Shown here piece after piece: positions 32,570 through 41,653 of a stretch of DNA of 54,950 bases. The notes below the pieces were generated by a model that was not told the origin of the DNA, ran no database searches, and saw only the letters and a list, made by a program, of their open reading frames with translations. Source of the stretch: an uncultured Parvibacter sp. (GTDB taxonomy: Bacteria; Actinomycetota; Coriobacteriia; Coriobacteriales; Eggerthellaceae); assembly GCA_947649875.1 (NCBI GenBank), contig CANSTH010000002.1:1-54950 (forward strand), written 5' to 3'. Position numbers and translations under genes: made by a program. Position 1 is the stretch's first letter, and each line of letters begins with the position of its first letter.

Positions 32570-34216
32570 ATGGAAGGGTTTGAACTGATCGCTTGCGGCA
32601 TCTGGTCAATCGTTCCCCCGCTTCTCGCCCTGGCCCTGGCGCTCATCACCAAAGAGGTGTACTCGTCGCTGACCATTGGCGTGTTCGTGGGAATGATCAT
32701 CTACCAGTTCACCTTAAGCGGAGCCGGGGTTGACCAAGTGGTGGCATCGTTTGCAATGGTGCCCCAGATGATGGCCGAGCAGATAGGCGGCAACGGGGCG
32801 CTGTTGCTATTCCTTGCGTTGTTGGGGGCGCTCACGGTGCTCATCGCCGCATCGGGCGGCAGTCGCGCCTACGCCGAATGGGTATCCCAGCACATTAAGA
32901 ACGCGAAGATGGCCCAGCTGCTCACCGCCGTTTTGGGCATCATCATCTTCGTGGACGACTACTTCAACTGCCTCACTGTGGGTGCCGTGATGCGCCCCAT
33001 CACCGACCGCTTCCGCGTGAGCCACGAGAAGCTGGCTTGGATCATCGACTCCACCGCCGCGCCCGTGTGCATCATCGCCCCGGTTTCCTCGTGGGCAGTG
33101 GCAGTGGGCGGCTACATGGGAGAGGACGGCTTCAACACCTTCGTGGCCTCCATCCCCTACAACTTCTACGCGCTGCTCACCATCTTCTTCGTGTTCTTCA
33201 TGGTCATCTGGGGGAAGGACTTCGGCAGCATGCGCGCCGCCGAGGCCAAGGCCCAGGGGCTGCCGGTGCCGACGGCCGCCGAGAAGGAGGAGCAGGAAAT
33301 CAAGGCTGATGTGAAGAAGGCCACCGAAGAGCTGCACCCACGCGACATGAACGCCATCGTCACCGAGCATGCTGACTACGAGCAGGCGGCCGAGGCCACC
33401 ATCGAGGAGTACAAGGGCATGGAGGTTTCTGATAAAGGCCGCGTGGTGGACCTTATCCTGCCCATCGTAGTGCTCATCGTGTTCTCCATCTTGGGCATGC
33501 TGTACGTGGGCGGCTTCTTCGAGGGCGTCGACTTCGCCACCGCCGTGGGCGAGAACCCGGTTATGGGCCTTGACGTCGGCGTGTGTGTGGCCCTGGTAGT
33601 AACTGCCATCATGTATCTGCCGCGCAAGCTGATGAACATCAACCGCTTCATGGATTCGGTTTCCGAAGGCGTGCGCTCGATGGTGGGCGCTATCATGATC
33701 TTGGTACTGGCCTGGAGCCTGGGCGGCACCTGCCGCTATCTGCTGGGAACCGGCGAATTTGTGAGCAGCTTCCTGAACGGTTTGGGCGTGGGGCTGGAGC
33801 TGCTGCCGGCCATTATCTTTGTAGTGGCGGCGTTCATCGGCTTTGCCATGGGCACTTCGTGGGGCACCGTTGCCCTTATCCTGCCCATCGTCATCGGAGT
33901 GTTCCCTGCTTCCGACCCGCTGTTCTTGGTAGCCATCGGCGCCACGCTAGCCGGCGCGGTTTACGGCGACCACATCTCCCCCATCTCCGATACCACCATC
34001 CTGTCATCGGCGGGTGCCAAGTGCAACCACCTCAGCCATGTGTCCACCCAGATTCCTTACGCCACGTTGGTAATGGTCATCTGCTTCGTAGGCTACGTGA
34101 TTGCTGGCCTGGTCAAGAATCCTTGGATCTCGCTGGCAGTGGGTGCAGTGCTGATTGTGGTGTGCGTGTTGGTGCTTACCTGGATGAGCGGCCGCAAGAA
34201 CAAGCAGACCGCTTAA
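32570..34216 (+). CDS. NhaC-family Na+/H+ antiporter
   Basis: 548 residues, about 12 membrane helices. NhaC-type features are visible: LTIGVFVGMIIY near the N-terminus, FVDDYFNCLTVGAVMRPITDRF (acidic residues inside the membrane region), and TSWGTVALILPI with GDHISPISDTTILSSAGAKCNH. A charged cytoplasmic loop near residues 225-300 (AAEKEEQEIKADVKKATEEL) is longer than usual. Exports Na+ in exchange for protons. ATG 32570 follows AAAGGGGA, 16 codons inside the ORF-track call. Followed by a strong terminator. Confidence 0.94.
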   Translation: MEGFELIACGIWSIVPPLLALALALITKEVYSSLTIGVFVGMIIYQFTLSGAGVDQVVASFAMVPQMMAEQIGGNGALLLFLALLGALTVLIAASGGSRAYAEWVSQHIKNAKMAQLLTAVLGIIIFVDDYFNCLTVGAVMRPITDRFRVSHEKLAWIIDSTAAPVCIIAPVSSWAVAVGGYMGEDGFNTFVASIPYNFYALLTIFFVFFMVIWGKDFGSMRAAEAKAQGLPVPTAAEKEEQEIKADVKKATEELHPRDMNAIVTEHADYEQAAEATIEEYKGMEVSDKGRVVDLILPIVVLIVFSILGMLYVGGFFEGVDFATAVGENPVMGLDVGVCVALVVTAIMYLPRKLMNINRFMDSVSEGVRSMVGAIMILVLAWSLGGTCRYLLGTGEFVSSFLNGLGVGLELLPAIIFVVAAFIGFAMGTSWGTVALILPIVIGVFPASDPLFLVAIGATLAGAVYGDHISPISDTTILSSAGAKCNHLSHVSTQIPYATLVMVICFVGYVIAGLVKNPWISLAVGAVLIVVCVLVLTWMSGRKNKQTA

Positions 34217-34224
34217 AGAGCTGC

Positions 34225-34262
34225 AAGGAGCCCCTTCCCTATGAATTGGGAAGGGGCTCCTT
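34225..34262 (+). terminator. intrinsic terminator after the NhaC gene
   Basis: A perfect 15-bp stem AAGGAGCCCCTTCCC (34225-34239 with 34248-34262) with an 8-nt loop; a T-rich tail (GGTTTCGTTTCG) follows. Confidence 0.88.
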
Positions 34263-34272
34263 GGTTTCGTTT

Positions 34273-34317
34273 CGTAGGGCAGACATTCTATGCCTGCTCC
34301 CGACATGCTGCCCTACG
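34273..34317. repeat. REP-like palindrome variant (copy 5)
   Basis: CGTAGGGCAG and CTGCCCTACG form outer 10-bp arms. Inside is the family core GCAGACA-ttcta-TGCCTGC. It lies between two terminators. Confidence 0.8.
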
Positions 34318-34346
34318 ACAGGCGCCATGAAAGCTCATTGCAAAAC

Positions 34347-34386
34347 GAACGCGCTCCGACTTCCCCCTCGAAGTCGAAGCGCGTTC
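34347..34386 (-). terminator. intrinsic terminator of the Rrf2 gene
   Basis: A 16-position stem GAACGCGCTCCGACTT / AAGTCGAAGCGCGTTC with one wobble and an 8-nt loop, followed by GTTTTGC on the minus strand. It is 31 nt downstream of the Rrf2 stop. Confidence 0.8.
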
Positions 34387-34417
34387 TTTGGATAGCCCGA
34401 GCAACGGGCTGGATGGT

Positions 34418-34909
34418 TTAGGCTATCTTCGATGCAGCCGGACGTTCCATCAAGCGCTCGCTTTCAATGGAAAGGCACTGGGCCAAGAACTCGCGCTTGT
34501 CCTCTTGGCGCTTCGATGCCTCCAGCAGCATTTCCAGGCTGATGCTGTCCAAATAGGCATCATAGCTTTCCAGCACCAGCTCGTAGATCTCCTTCATGTT
34601 TTCCACGAGCGCAGTGCTGCCCCGCTCTTCGCGTCGGGCCCTGGCACCCTCCGAAGGCTCGTCCTCCAAAGCATCTATCACGTCCAGCAAGGTGATTTTG
34701 CTCGGATCGCATGCCAGGCTATAACCGCCGTTCTTTCCTGGGTGCGCCTTTATGATGTGCGCATTGCGCAGCAGCTGTGCCAGCTGAATGAGATAATCGC
34801 GCGGGATGGCCATCTCTTCCGAAATGGCCCTCGAGGAGTTGATCCCCGGGTGCTGGGCCAAGTACATAACAGCACGCAGCCCGTAATCGGTAGATGCTTT
34901 CAGTTGCAC
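34418..34909 (-). CDS. Rrf2-family transcriptional regulator without the Fe-S cysteines
   Basis: 163 residues. The Rrf2 winged helix is clear (MQLKASTDYGLRAVMYLAQHP; DYLIQLAQLLRNAHIIKAHPGKNGGYSLA). The three clustered Cys that ligate Fe-S in IscR/NsrR are absent: that segment reads SEGARARREERGSTALVEN, and only two Cys occur in the protein. It must sense something else, or use other ligands. GTG start with AGGAGG 5 nt upstream. It is the next gene downstream, co-directional with molybdoenzyme operon 2, from which a 300-nt gap separates it. Confidence 0.93.
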   Translation of the reverse strand: MQLKASTDYGLRAVMYLAQHPGINSSRAISEEMAIPRDYLIQLAQLLRNAHIIKAHPGKNGGYSLACDPSKITLLDVIDALEDEPSEGARARREERGSTALVENMKEIYELVLESYDAYLDSISLEMLLEASKRQEDKREFLAQCLSIESERLMERPAASKIA

Positions 34910-35158
34910 TGCAACCTCCTAACCGAGGCTACCAGCACGAACGCCTGTGGCAAGACGTTGGAGGGTAGGTCTCCAATTGAATTGCGGATCAATGCAAAAT
35001 CGATGCCGACAAACCCTCGAGCGACAAGCTTAAAGCGCGTCAGGCCACAACCGTCAATCCAGTTACTGCAGCGATTCAATCATTCGGGATAAATACGCGG
35101 TACTTACTTATCGATGAGTCGCTCGATGCGCATATGGTATCACGCCCTTACCCTAAAC

Positions 35159-35181
35159 CTTGAGCAAACTCAAGCTTTTTT
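35159..35181 (+). terminator. plus-strand terminator with no annotated gene upstream
   Basis: CTTGAG-caaa-CTCAAG followed by CTTTTTT. Its T-run serves plus-strand transcripts, yet 34910-35158 holds no plus-strand gene I can see. It might end a small RNA, or act weakly on the opposite strand for the NapH-like gene (stop at 35209). Confidence 0.6.
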
Positions 35182-35208
35182 CGGAAAACTAGTGGAACCG
35201 TTACCTTT

Positions 35209-36081
35209 CTACTTAGATTTGTTTCCTGCAGATGGCCTTACGAGCGGAAACGTGATGGCCTTGGCCGGGCAGGCGCTTGCACACTGGCCGCACTTCGAGC
35301 ACTCGGGGATGAAATCGCTGTGCGGATCCAGCTTCTCGGGACACGCATTCACGCATGCCCGACAATCTGTGCCGTCTTCGCGCAGGCAAAGCTGGGGGTT
35401 CACCGATGGACGGAAGAGCCGGTTGCCTGAAGACACAAGGGACAGCAGAGCGCTCACCGGGCAGAACCGCGTGCACCATTTCCGAAAGAGCGTCACTTCC
35501 AGCAGCAAGATGACGGGAAACACCACTAAGCCCCATGTGGTCTCGTTGAAGGCGAACAGGTGCCAAACGCCGATGAGAATGGTAAACGTGAGGCCGATAG
35601 GGCACACAAGGCAGAAGACCGGAAACCCGAAGATAGCGCTGGAGCCCAAGGCGCCCGCCAGTACCAAATGCCGACTGTCAAGGCGAAGGCCATCGCGCTT
35701 GCCCCCTACCGGAGGCAGTGCCTTTCCGCAACCGGCGCAGTGGCCAGAACAGCCTGAAGTGGAGGAGGCGCTAACGGCTGAACGGCGCTTCTTCCTGCGG
35801 AAAAACTTCTGCAGCCAGGGGAACGGACAGGCCCACGCACAGAGAACTTTACCGAACACCAGCACAAGCGCCACCGTGAGGGCGATGCATAGCACTCCCC
35901 GAAGCACAATTCCTTTGGAGCCGAGCATGGCCTCCAAGGCCCCCACCGGGCATATGACCGCAAGGCCATCAATGCCAAAAACGGAAAGATTCCCCGTGCC
36001 CGTGTGGAACAAAAGGCCCAGGATGGGGATTGCCAAAACTGCCACCAGTGCGCAAATGCCGCGCATGCGCTTCATGTTCAT
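35209..36081 (-). CDS. NapH-like membrane ferredoxin, quinol-oxidising module of operon 2
   Basis: 290 residues. About four to five membrane helices carry CxxxCP motifs (VICPVGALE, CAWACPFPW, CLVCPIGLT, CTRFCPVSAL). Two classic [4Fe-4S] motifs end the protein (CRACVNACP and CSKCGQCASACP). NapH, with NapG, passes electrons from menaquinol to periplasmic enzymes. Its ATG overlaps the stop of the NapG-like gene (ATGA), hence coupled translation; the ORF-track start 26 codons earlier is rejected. It is last gene of the seven-gene operon. Confidence 0.9.
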   Translation of the reverse strand: MNMKRMRGICALVAVLAIPILGLLFHTGTGNLSVFGIDGLAVICPVGALEAMLGSKGIVLRGVLCIALTVALVLVFGKVLCAWACPFPWLQKFFRRKKRRSAVSASSTSGCSGHCAGCGKALPPVGGKRDGLRLDSRHLVLAGALGSSAIFGFPVFCLVCPIGLTFTILIGVWHLFAFNETTWGLVVFPVILLLEVTLFRKWCTRFCPVSALLSLVSSGNRLFRPSVNPQLCLREDGTDCRACVNACPEKLDPHSDFIPECSKCGQCASACPAKAITFPLVRPSAGNKSK

Positions 36082-36659
36082 CGCTTGCCCCCTTCCGGCA
36101 CAACGTAGATGGCGCGATGGGGTGCGCCGCCGTAATAGCCGAAGCTGTCGGAAGGACACGCGTACTCACAGGCACCGCAGCCGTTGCAGGCCTCTTGATC
36201 CACAAGGGGAAGCTGGGTGCCATCATCCCAGGCAATAGCGCTATAGGCGCAGACGGGCACGCATTTTTGGCAATGGACACACAGCTCGCCGTCCACTATG
36301 GCACACCCGATGTAATCCAGCGGGCCAGCGCTTCCCAGGGCGCCTGTTTCGCATACCCTCACACAGCGGGGGCCAGCAGGGTCGCTGCCGCAAAAGTCGC
36401 AGATACCGCGGGTGAAATTCATGATGGGGGTATCAACGTTAATCCACCCTTGTTCCAGCGTGCCCAGGGCGATGCACCCTTGCGGGCACGCGCTTCGGCA
36501 GCGATCGCAGCGGATACAGGCCCCCAAAAGCGCTTGCTGGTCATAGCCGCCCGGCGGCCGCAGCAGTTCTGCCCCCGAGGCAGTAGCCCGCACGCCGCCG
36601 CCCAGCAGCAGCAAAACCGAGGCGCCAATCGCCCCAGCGCAAAATTCCCGTCTGTCCAT
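36078..36659 (-). CDS. NapG-like exported ferredoxin of operon 2
   Basis: 193 residues. Tat signal MDRREFCAGAIGASVLLLLGGG, then four Cys clusters (CIRCDRCRSACP, CDFCGSDPAGPRCVRVC, CVHCQKCVPVC, CNGCGACEYACP), fitting four [4Fe-4S] centres. NapG works with NapH in electron transfer from quinol to an exported reductase. ATG 36659 lies after AAAAGAGG; the ORF-track call uses a TTG six codons earlier. It follows the DmsC-like gene by 61 nt. Confidence 0.9.
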   Translation of the reverse strand: MDRREFCAGAIGASVLLLLGGGVRATASGAELLRPPGGYDQQALLGACIRCDRCRSACPQGCIALGTLEQGWINVDTPIMNFTRGICDFCGSDPAGPRCVRVCETGALGSAGPLDYIGCAIVDGELCVHCQKCVPVCAYSAIAWDDGTQLPLVDQEACNGCGACEYACPSDSFGYYGGAPHRAIYVVPEGGKR

Positions 36660-36720
36660 CTCCCCTCTTTTCAGCAAAGATTGCGCGCGGCCGCCTGGAG
36701 GGTGGCGGCCGCGCAGAGTT

Positions 36721-37524
36721 TTACAGCATGCCGAAGAAGTTGTTGACTACGGCGGAGGTGGCCCACATGGCGCAGCGCAGCGCTACGCAACCGGCGAAGG
36801 AGGCCCCTGCGGCCACACCGGCCAGGGCGAGGGCGCTTGGGGGCATCTTGCGGCCGAGCCATCCGCAAACGGCAGGCACAACACCGCCCACTGCCACTAC
36901 GAGGCCCCACATCAACAACGGCTCTTGGGAGGCAACACCGGTGGCCACGCCATAGAACAGGCCAGTGATGGCGGCCACTGCGCCGCCCACCAGCAGCAGC
37001 ATGAAGTACTGGCCCATGCCCTCCTCATGCTTCGCCAGCGCCACGGCAAGATACACCGCCACGCCCAACGGCATGGTGGTACCGCCATAGGCCAGCGGCA
37101 GCAGCGGCGTATTCCAGGCGGTTTGCGCATCCATCATGTAGGAGGCGCCGGAAGCGAAAGCCAGCACGATACCGAACACGGCCGCCAGCACTGCGAACAG
37201 CTTGCGGGCGCTAGCAGCGGCATTGCGCTTCAGCAAGATGACGTACACCAGGGCAAACACCGCTGTCAGACCCACTAGCAGCGCCTCGGTGAAGATGCCG
37301 CTTGTGGGGTGGGAAAGCGCCGCCAGCATGTTCTCGGGGTGCGAGAGATGGGTGACCGAGGCGATGCCCCCCACTGCCGCCAGCACGATGGCCACGATAG
37401 CGGCAATGAAGTTGGTATCGTTCTTGGTCTTCTGCGTGAACTCGTCAACGGCAACGCAGCCCAGCGCCCATCCGGCGCCACCGGTGAGCACCGTGAACAA
37501 AACAAGGGACCATTGGATTTCCAT
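36721..37524 (-). CDS. DmsC-like membrane anchor subunit of molybdoenzyme 2
   Basis: 267 residues, eight or nine membrane helices, no Cys clusters. It resembles the DmsC family, which anchors the enzyme and oxidises menaquinol (LSHPENMLAALSHPTSGIFTEALLVGL is the typical helix 2-3 region). It begins 2 nt after the DmsB-like stop. Having both this anchor and NapGH-like proteins in one operon gives two possible electron entry points. Confidence 0.9.
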   Translation of the reverse strand: MEIQWSLVLFTVLTGGAGWALGCVAVDEFTQKTKNDTNFIAAIVAIVLAAVGGIASVTHLSHPENMLAALSHPTSGIFTEALLVGLTAVFALVYVILLKRNAAASARKLFAVLAAVFGIVLAFASGASYMMDAQTAWNTPLLPLAYGGTTMPLGVAVYLAVALAKHEEGMGQYFMLLLVGGAVAAITGLFYGVATGVASQEPLLMWGLVVAVGGVVPAVCGWLGRKMPPSALALAGVAAGASFAGCVALRCAMWATSAVVNNFFGML

Positions 37525-37526
37525 GG

Positions 37527-38150
37527 TTACTCACCTTTCTTCTGAAGATAGCGCCCTGCTCCCTGGAGGGTGGAGGAGTCCTGCCATTCGGCATAGCGCT
37601 TGGACAAGATATAGCTGGTAGCAGGTGCGTTCCCCACATCGGTAAGGGTGTGCACCGCATCGGGCTCGGCCGCCGCCAGCGCCTTCGACACATCGGAAGA
37701 GGGGTCGTCCAAGTCACCGTAGAAACGAGCGCCACCGGGGCAGTTGTGCACGCAAGCGGGCAGTTCACCATTGGAAGTAAGGTGGCCGCACAGTGTGCAC
37801 TTCTCCACCACCTTCTCCTCCTGGTTCCAGCTGCGCACACCATAGGGGCAGGCCATCATGCAGTACTTGCAACCGATGCACTTCGCCTTGTCCACCAGCA
37901 CGACATTGGTGTCGGGATCGCGGTAGGAGGCGCCGGTGGGACACACGTGCACACAGGGGGCGTTCTCACATTGCTGGCAGGCCACCGGCAGGAAGTACTG
38001 GGAAAGCTTGGGGAATTCCCCGAACGGCCCCACCGTGAGCACCTTGTTGTAGTAAGAGCCCAGCGCAATGCCGTTCTCCATCTTGCAGGCCACTTCGCAG
38101 CTGAAGCAGCCGGAGCACCGGTCAAGGTCGACTACGAGAGCGTTACGCAT
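37527..38150 (-). CDS. four-cluster ferredoxin subunit of molybdoenzyme 2 (DmsB-like)
   Basis: 207 residues. Cys motifs CSGCFSCEVACK, CQQCENAPCVHVCP, CIGCKYCMMACP and CTLCGHLTSNGELPACVHNCP predict four [4Fe-4S] clusters linking the anchor to the catalytic subunit. The first ATG in this family-specific frame (38150) lies inside the end of the catalytic gene, a 19-nt overlap. The ORF-track version adds over 120 residues that are only an out-of-frame reading of the catalytic gene. Confidence 0.94.
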   Translation of the reverse strand: MRNALVVDLDRCSGCFSCEVACKMENGIALGSYYNKVLTVGPFGEFPKLSQYFLPVACQQCENAPCVHVCPTGASYRDPDTNVVLVDKAKCIGCKYCMMACPYGVRSWNQEEKVVEKCTLCGHLTSNGELPACVHNCPGGARFYGDLDDPSSDVSKALAAAEPDAVHTLTDVGNAPATSYILSKRYAEWQDSSTLQGAGRYLQKKGE

Positions 38151-41011
38151 GTCTGAATCACCTCCGTGGGATCGCTGTATTCTGGCATCCAGGGCTGGAA
38201 GTCTTCCGGTTCCATCCAGATGCCCTCGGGAGCGCCGTCGGCCGGCGCGATGGAAACTTGGTAGGAGCGCAGGGTGTAAGTGCCGTTCACGTCCGAAAGG
38301 CGCCCGTGGCTGTTGGACAGACGGTTCACCGTTACCGCACGCCACGACTGGTCGCGCTTGCCCTCTTGGTCCAGGAACTCCGGCAGCCAGAAGCGCTCCA
38401 TGTACACCTCGCCGGGGCGCACGCCCTTGGTGACGCGCACCTTGCCGCGAATCTCGCCGCGGCGGCTGCGCACCCAGGCCCACTGGCCGTCTTCCACGCC
38501 GTACTTCGCGGCGTCGTCGGGGTACACCCACACCTCGGGCACGGGGTAGATCTCGCGCAGGTAGGGCACGTTGCGCAGGGTGCCATGGTGGTACATGGGC
38601 AGGCGGCCGTTGCTCATCACCAGGGGATACTCGGTGTCTGTGAGCGGCGACTCTTCCGGCTCCTCATAGTAGGGCAGCGGGTCGTAGCCGTACTTCACCA
38701 AACTGTTGGCAGCGTTGGGGTTCTCCACCGGGTTGTCCACGAACACCTCCGGATGCATAGCCCACGGCGATGCCGAAAGCCCCAAGGTGATATAGCCCTC
38801 GGAATAGGGCTCGCACTTGCCGGAAGCGGTGCCGAAGCCGGTGAGGTAGCCGCAGGGGTCTTGCTGCAGATAGTAATAATAGGTGTGCCAGTCTTCCCAG
38901 CTTACAAACTCGTAGGGGGCCTTCTCGCAGAACTCGTCCCAGGTCATGCCAAGCCCGGCTACGTGGGCGTCGCGCTCTTCCTGATCGGTGAGGGGCATGG
39001 GGATGCCGCCCATTTTGCTCACGCAGCCATCGGTGTCCTCGATGGCGCGGCGGCAGTCCTCATCGCCCAGCTCCATCATGCGCTTGGTGAGGTCGGACCA
39101 GATCATGGCCTCGTTGCGGGTCTCGAACAGGTGGGTGGCCTCTTGGCGTTGGAACACCTTGTTCAGGATTTGGATGGGCTGGTTCGACTCCAGCCACTCG
39201 ATGATGGGCAGCACGTAGTCGGCCCCTTCGATGGTGAACGAGGTGGGATACATGTACATGTGCACGATGAGGTCAAGCTCTTGGATGGCGTTGTAGCAGC
39301 GCTCGGTTTCCGCGAGGTTCTGCAGCTTGTTGCCGGAACGCTCCAGCCAAATGCGCGGCTTGTAGGGCTGGCCGGTCTCAATGGCCTCGAACACATAGGG
39401 AATAACCGACATGGCCCACTGGCCGATGCCGCGATGCTCGCTAAAGCCCAGCCGCTTCGCCTCCATCTCGGCGCTCACGAGGCCGTACATGCCGCCCAGC
39501 TCGTCGGCCATCGTGGGCTTCGGGAAGCGCTGCAACAGTGCGCCGGGCTTTTCCACGTCACCCTTCAACAGCGCCAGCAGCGCATAGCCGGCAGAGGTTT
39601 GGCCCGACTGCGGGTTTTGGTCGGTGGCCACGCCGCCGATGATGCCGGCGGTTTGCGCCTGGCAGTAGATATCGATGGCCGCCTCGATGTCGGCGGCATC
39701 GCACCAGGTGATGTCGGTGGTCTTCTGCAAGTCCCACTCGTCGGCACGCTCTTTGGTCAGCTGGAAGGCGGTCTTGTAGCCGCCCTTGCCGTTGATGGTG
39801 TAGCCAGCATCGTTGAACAGCTCGGCATCTACCTGATTGTCGAAAAAGTCGTTTAACTCCTGCTCGGACTTAGGATAGGGCACCGCAACAGGCCCGTTGG
39901 TCTTCTTGTCCCAGATGACGAAATAGGGAATGCCGAAGTAGCCCAGCGCCGGATTGTCGTTGTTGGGAGCGGTGGTGTGGCCGGTGAGGGTGTCGGCGGC
40001 GGTGGCCTGGATTTGCGCCTCGTTCTCCTCTGCGCTCACAAGCCCCAGGTCGATGGCGCGTACCGGGATGCCATTGTCGGGGTCCACCAGGTAGGGCAGG
40101 TTGGTCCACTTCAGGCAGAAGTCCTTGTCGTAGCCCTCTTTCTCGATGATGTACTTGGTCCAGCACAGCTGCATGGCCACATCGGTGCCGGAGCGGATGG
40201 GCAGCCACACATCGGCACGAGCAGCGTCGGCGGTGAAGCGCGGGTCCACCACCACCGTCTTGCAGCCGGCGGCGCGGCGGTCGGCCATCACGCGGCCGCC
40301 GCCCGGAGGGGTATCGGCAGCGGGCTGGGCGGCCCATACCACCACGGCGTCGATGTTCACGTCGGGGTTGTACATCTCGAAGCAGTTGGAGTCGGCCATT
40401 GAGCAGTTGCCGGTCATGAAGTCGCCGCCGTACATCAGCTTGTAGGACACCATGCGGGGCAGGTAGCACTGGGCGCACCCGGGCTCGAAGGTGTTGGGCG
40501 ATTGGATGGCCGCCGCAAAGCGGTTCACCGACCAGAACTGGGGATTTCCGCCGCCACCCGTAGACATGAAGATAGATTCGGGGCCGTATTGTTGCTTTGA
40601 TTCCCACAGCTTCTGGGCAATCTCATCGATGGCCTCTTCCCAGCTGATGCGCTCCCACTGATTGCCGCCGCGCTCGCCCACGCGCCGCATGGGGTACTTG
40701 TTGCGGTTCGGGTTGTACAGCGCCTGGATTCCCGCCAGGCCCTTGGCGCACAGCCCGCCGTGGGTGGTGCCGTCCTCGCTGTTGCCTTCCAGCTTCACCA
40801 CGCGGCCGTTCTCCACCGTGGCGATGGCGGCACAGCGGGCCACGCACGCACGGCACAGGGTTTTCACCTTAATGGTGCCCTGGGTAGATGTCTTGGCCTC
40901 GGCGGATTCAACCAGGTTTCCGCTGCCGATTGCCGCGCCCAAAGCAGCGCCGGCGCCCGCGAGAGCGGTCAGCTTGGTGAAGCCGCGACGCGACATCATT
41001 GCCTGTTCCAT
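38132..41011 (-). CDS. DMSO-reductase-family molybdopterin oxidoreductase, catalytic subunit of locus 2
   Basis: 959 residues. Tat signal (MSRRGFTKLTALAGAGAALG), Fe-S motif CRACVARCAAI ... GGLCAKG, and bis-MGD regions (FMSTGGGGNPQ; VVVDPRFTADAARADVWLPI). The candidate Mo-ligand area is EPGCAQCYLPRM. The operon is complete for anaerobic respiration: chaperone, accessory protein, catalytic, Fe-S, anchor and NapGH-like subunits. The substrate is unknown; an organic or sulfur/nitrogen-oxide acceptor is likely. ATG 41011 is 5 nt after GGAGG; the adjacent ATG 41014 is possible. Confidence 0.95.
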   Translation of the reverse strand: MEQAMMSRRGFTKLTALAGAGAALGAAIGSGNLVESAEAKTSTQGTIKVKTLCRACVARCAAIATVENGRVVKLEGNSEDGTTHGGLCAKGLAGIQALYNPNRNKYPMRRVGERGGNQWERISWEEAIDEIAQKLWESKQQYGPESIFMSTGGGGNPQFWSVNRFAAAIQSPNTFEPGCAQCYLPRMVSYKLMYGGDFMTGNCSMADSNCFEMYNPDVNIDAVVVWAAQPAADTPPGGGRVMADRRAAGCKTVVVDPRFTADAARADVWLPIRSGTDVAMQLCWTKYIIEKEGYDKDFCLKWTNLPYLVDPDNGIPVRAIDLGLVSAEENEAQIQATAADTLTGHTTAPNNDNPALGYFGIPYFVIWDKKTNGPVAVPYPKSEQELNDFFDNQVDAELFNDAGYTINGKGGYKTAFQLTKERADEWDLQKTTDITWCDAADIEAAIDIYCQAQTAGIIGGVATDQNPQSGQTSAGYALLALLKGDVEKPGALLQRFPKPTMADELGGMYGLVSAEMEAKRLGFSEHRGIGQWAMSVIPYVFEAIETGQPYKPRIWLERSGNKLQNLAETERCYNAIQELDLIVHMYMYPTSFTIEGADYVLPIIEWLESNQPIQILNKVFQRQEATHLFETRNEAMIWSDLTKRMMELGDEDCRRAIEDTDGCVSKMGGIPMPLTDQEERDAHVAGLGMTWDEFCEKAPYEFVSWEDWHTYYYYLQQDPCGYLTGFGTASGKCEPYSEGYITLGLSASPWAMHPEVFVDNPVENPNAANSLVKYGYDPLPYYEEPEESPLTDTEYPLVMSNGRLPMYHHGTLRNVPYLREIYPVPEVWVYPDDAAKYGVEDGQWAWVRSRRGEIRGKVRVTKGVRPGEVYMERFWLPEFLDQEGKRDQSWRAVTVNRLSNSHGRLSDVNGTYTLRSYQVSIAPADGAPEGIWMEPEDFQPWMPEYSDPTEVIQTCVTLS

Positions 41012-41047
41012 CATTTCCTCCTTCAATCCTCTCTTGCGGATTTCTCT

Positions 41048-41653
41048 CTATTGAAAGACTGGCGAGGGAACTGCTGCACCCTCCACAGTCGTCCAACCAT
41101 TGGCCCATTTCAGGGCCCCTGCCCGCGCTAGGCTGTCTACGAAAAAGCTGGGGTAGACCGCCAGCGCCGCCACATGCCGCTGGTTTTCCTGCTGTTCGCA
41201 GAGGGGGGTGAGCAGCGCGTCGATTTCCTGCCGCGAGCGTTTGGCGCCCCGGCAGAAGTCCAGCAGCTGGGAAAATGCCTCGGCCCATTGGGGATGGCGT
41301 GCCACCAGCGCGGAGAGCCGTGCGTTTGGGGAAAGCTGCTGCAGCGCCTCCGCCCCCTCTTCCGTCAGCCGGTAGGAGGCGCGGGCCATGTCGATGTACT
41401 CTTCCTCGGTGTCTTCGTCGAAGGTGGGCTCGGGCAGCTCTTCGGCCAAAGCGCCAAAAGTCACCAGGGCGTCCACCAGGCTGCCCGCCGGCTGGAAGAA
41501 CGTGGCGCGCTCGGGCGCCGCCTCGACGGCCTCTTCCACCGCAAAGCGCAGGGCGCCTTCTGGATTCGCCGCCACAAACGTCATGGCCGCCAGATACAGC
41601 TCGCGCTTCGCCGGTTCACGGGTGATGGCGGTAACGATGGTTTGGACGCTCAT
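41048..41653 (-). CDS. molybdoenzyme-associated accessory protein with two winged-helix-like repeats (locus 2)
   Basis: 201 residues, lacking the acidic head of its counterpart at 9829-10740. Two segments show the same plan: RELYLAAMTFVAANPEG ... SLVDALVTFGALAEEL near 15-75, and AEAFSQLLDFCRGAKRS ... FFVDSLARAGALKWANGWTT near 124-195. A basic helix and a final helix-turn-strand recur in each. It lies between TorD and the catalytic gene; its ATG abuts the TorD stop (TAA-ATG). I do not recognise a named family. Conserved placement next to TorD in two loci suggests a role in enzyme assembly or control. Confidence 0.8.
   Translation of the reverse strand: MSVQTIVTAITREPAKRELYLAAMTFVAANPEGALRFAVEEAVEAAPERATFFQPAGSLVDALVTFGALAEELPEPTFDEDTEEEYIDMARASYRLTEEGAEALQQLSPNARLSALVARHPQWAEAFSQLLDFCRGAKRSRQEIDALLTPLCEQQENQRHVAALAVYPSFFVDSLARAGALKWANGWTTVEGAAVPSPVFQ

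Noticed and set aside
38151-38531. N-terminal extension of the DmsB-like subunit in the ORF track
   Set aside because: It is an out-of-frame reading of the catalytic gene; the family start is at 38150.
38258-39856. 532-codon plus-strand ORF opposite molybdoenzyme 2
   Set aside because: Shadow of the catalytic gene with the same His/Val/Gly/Leu bias and no motif.
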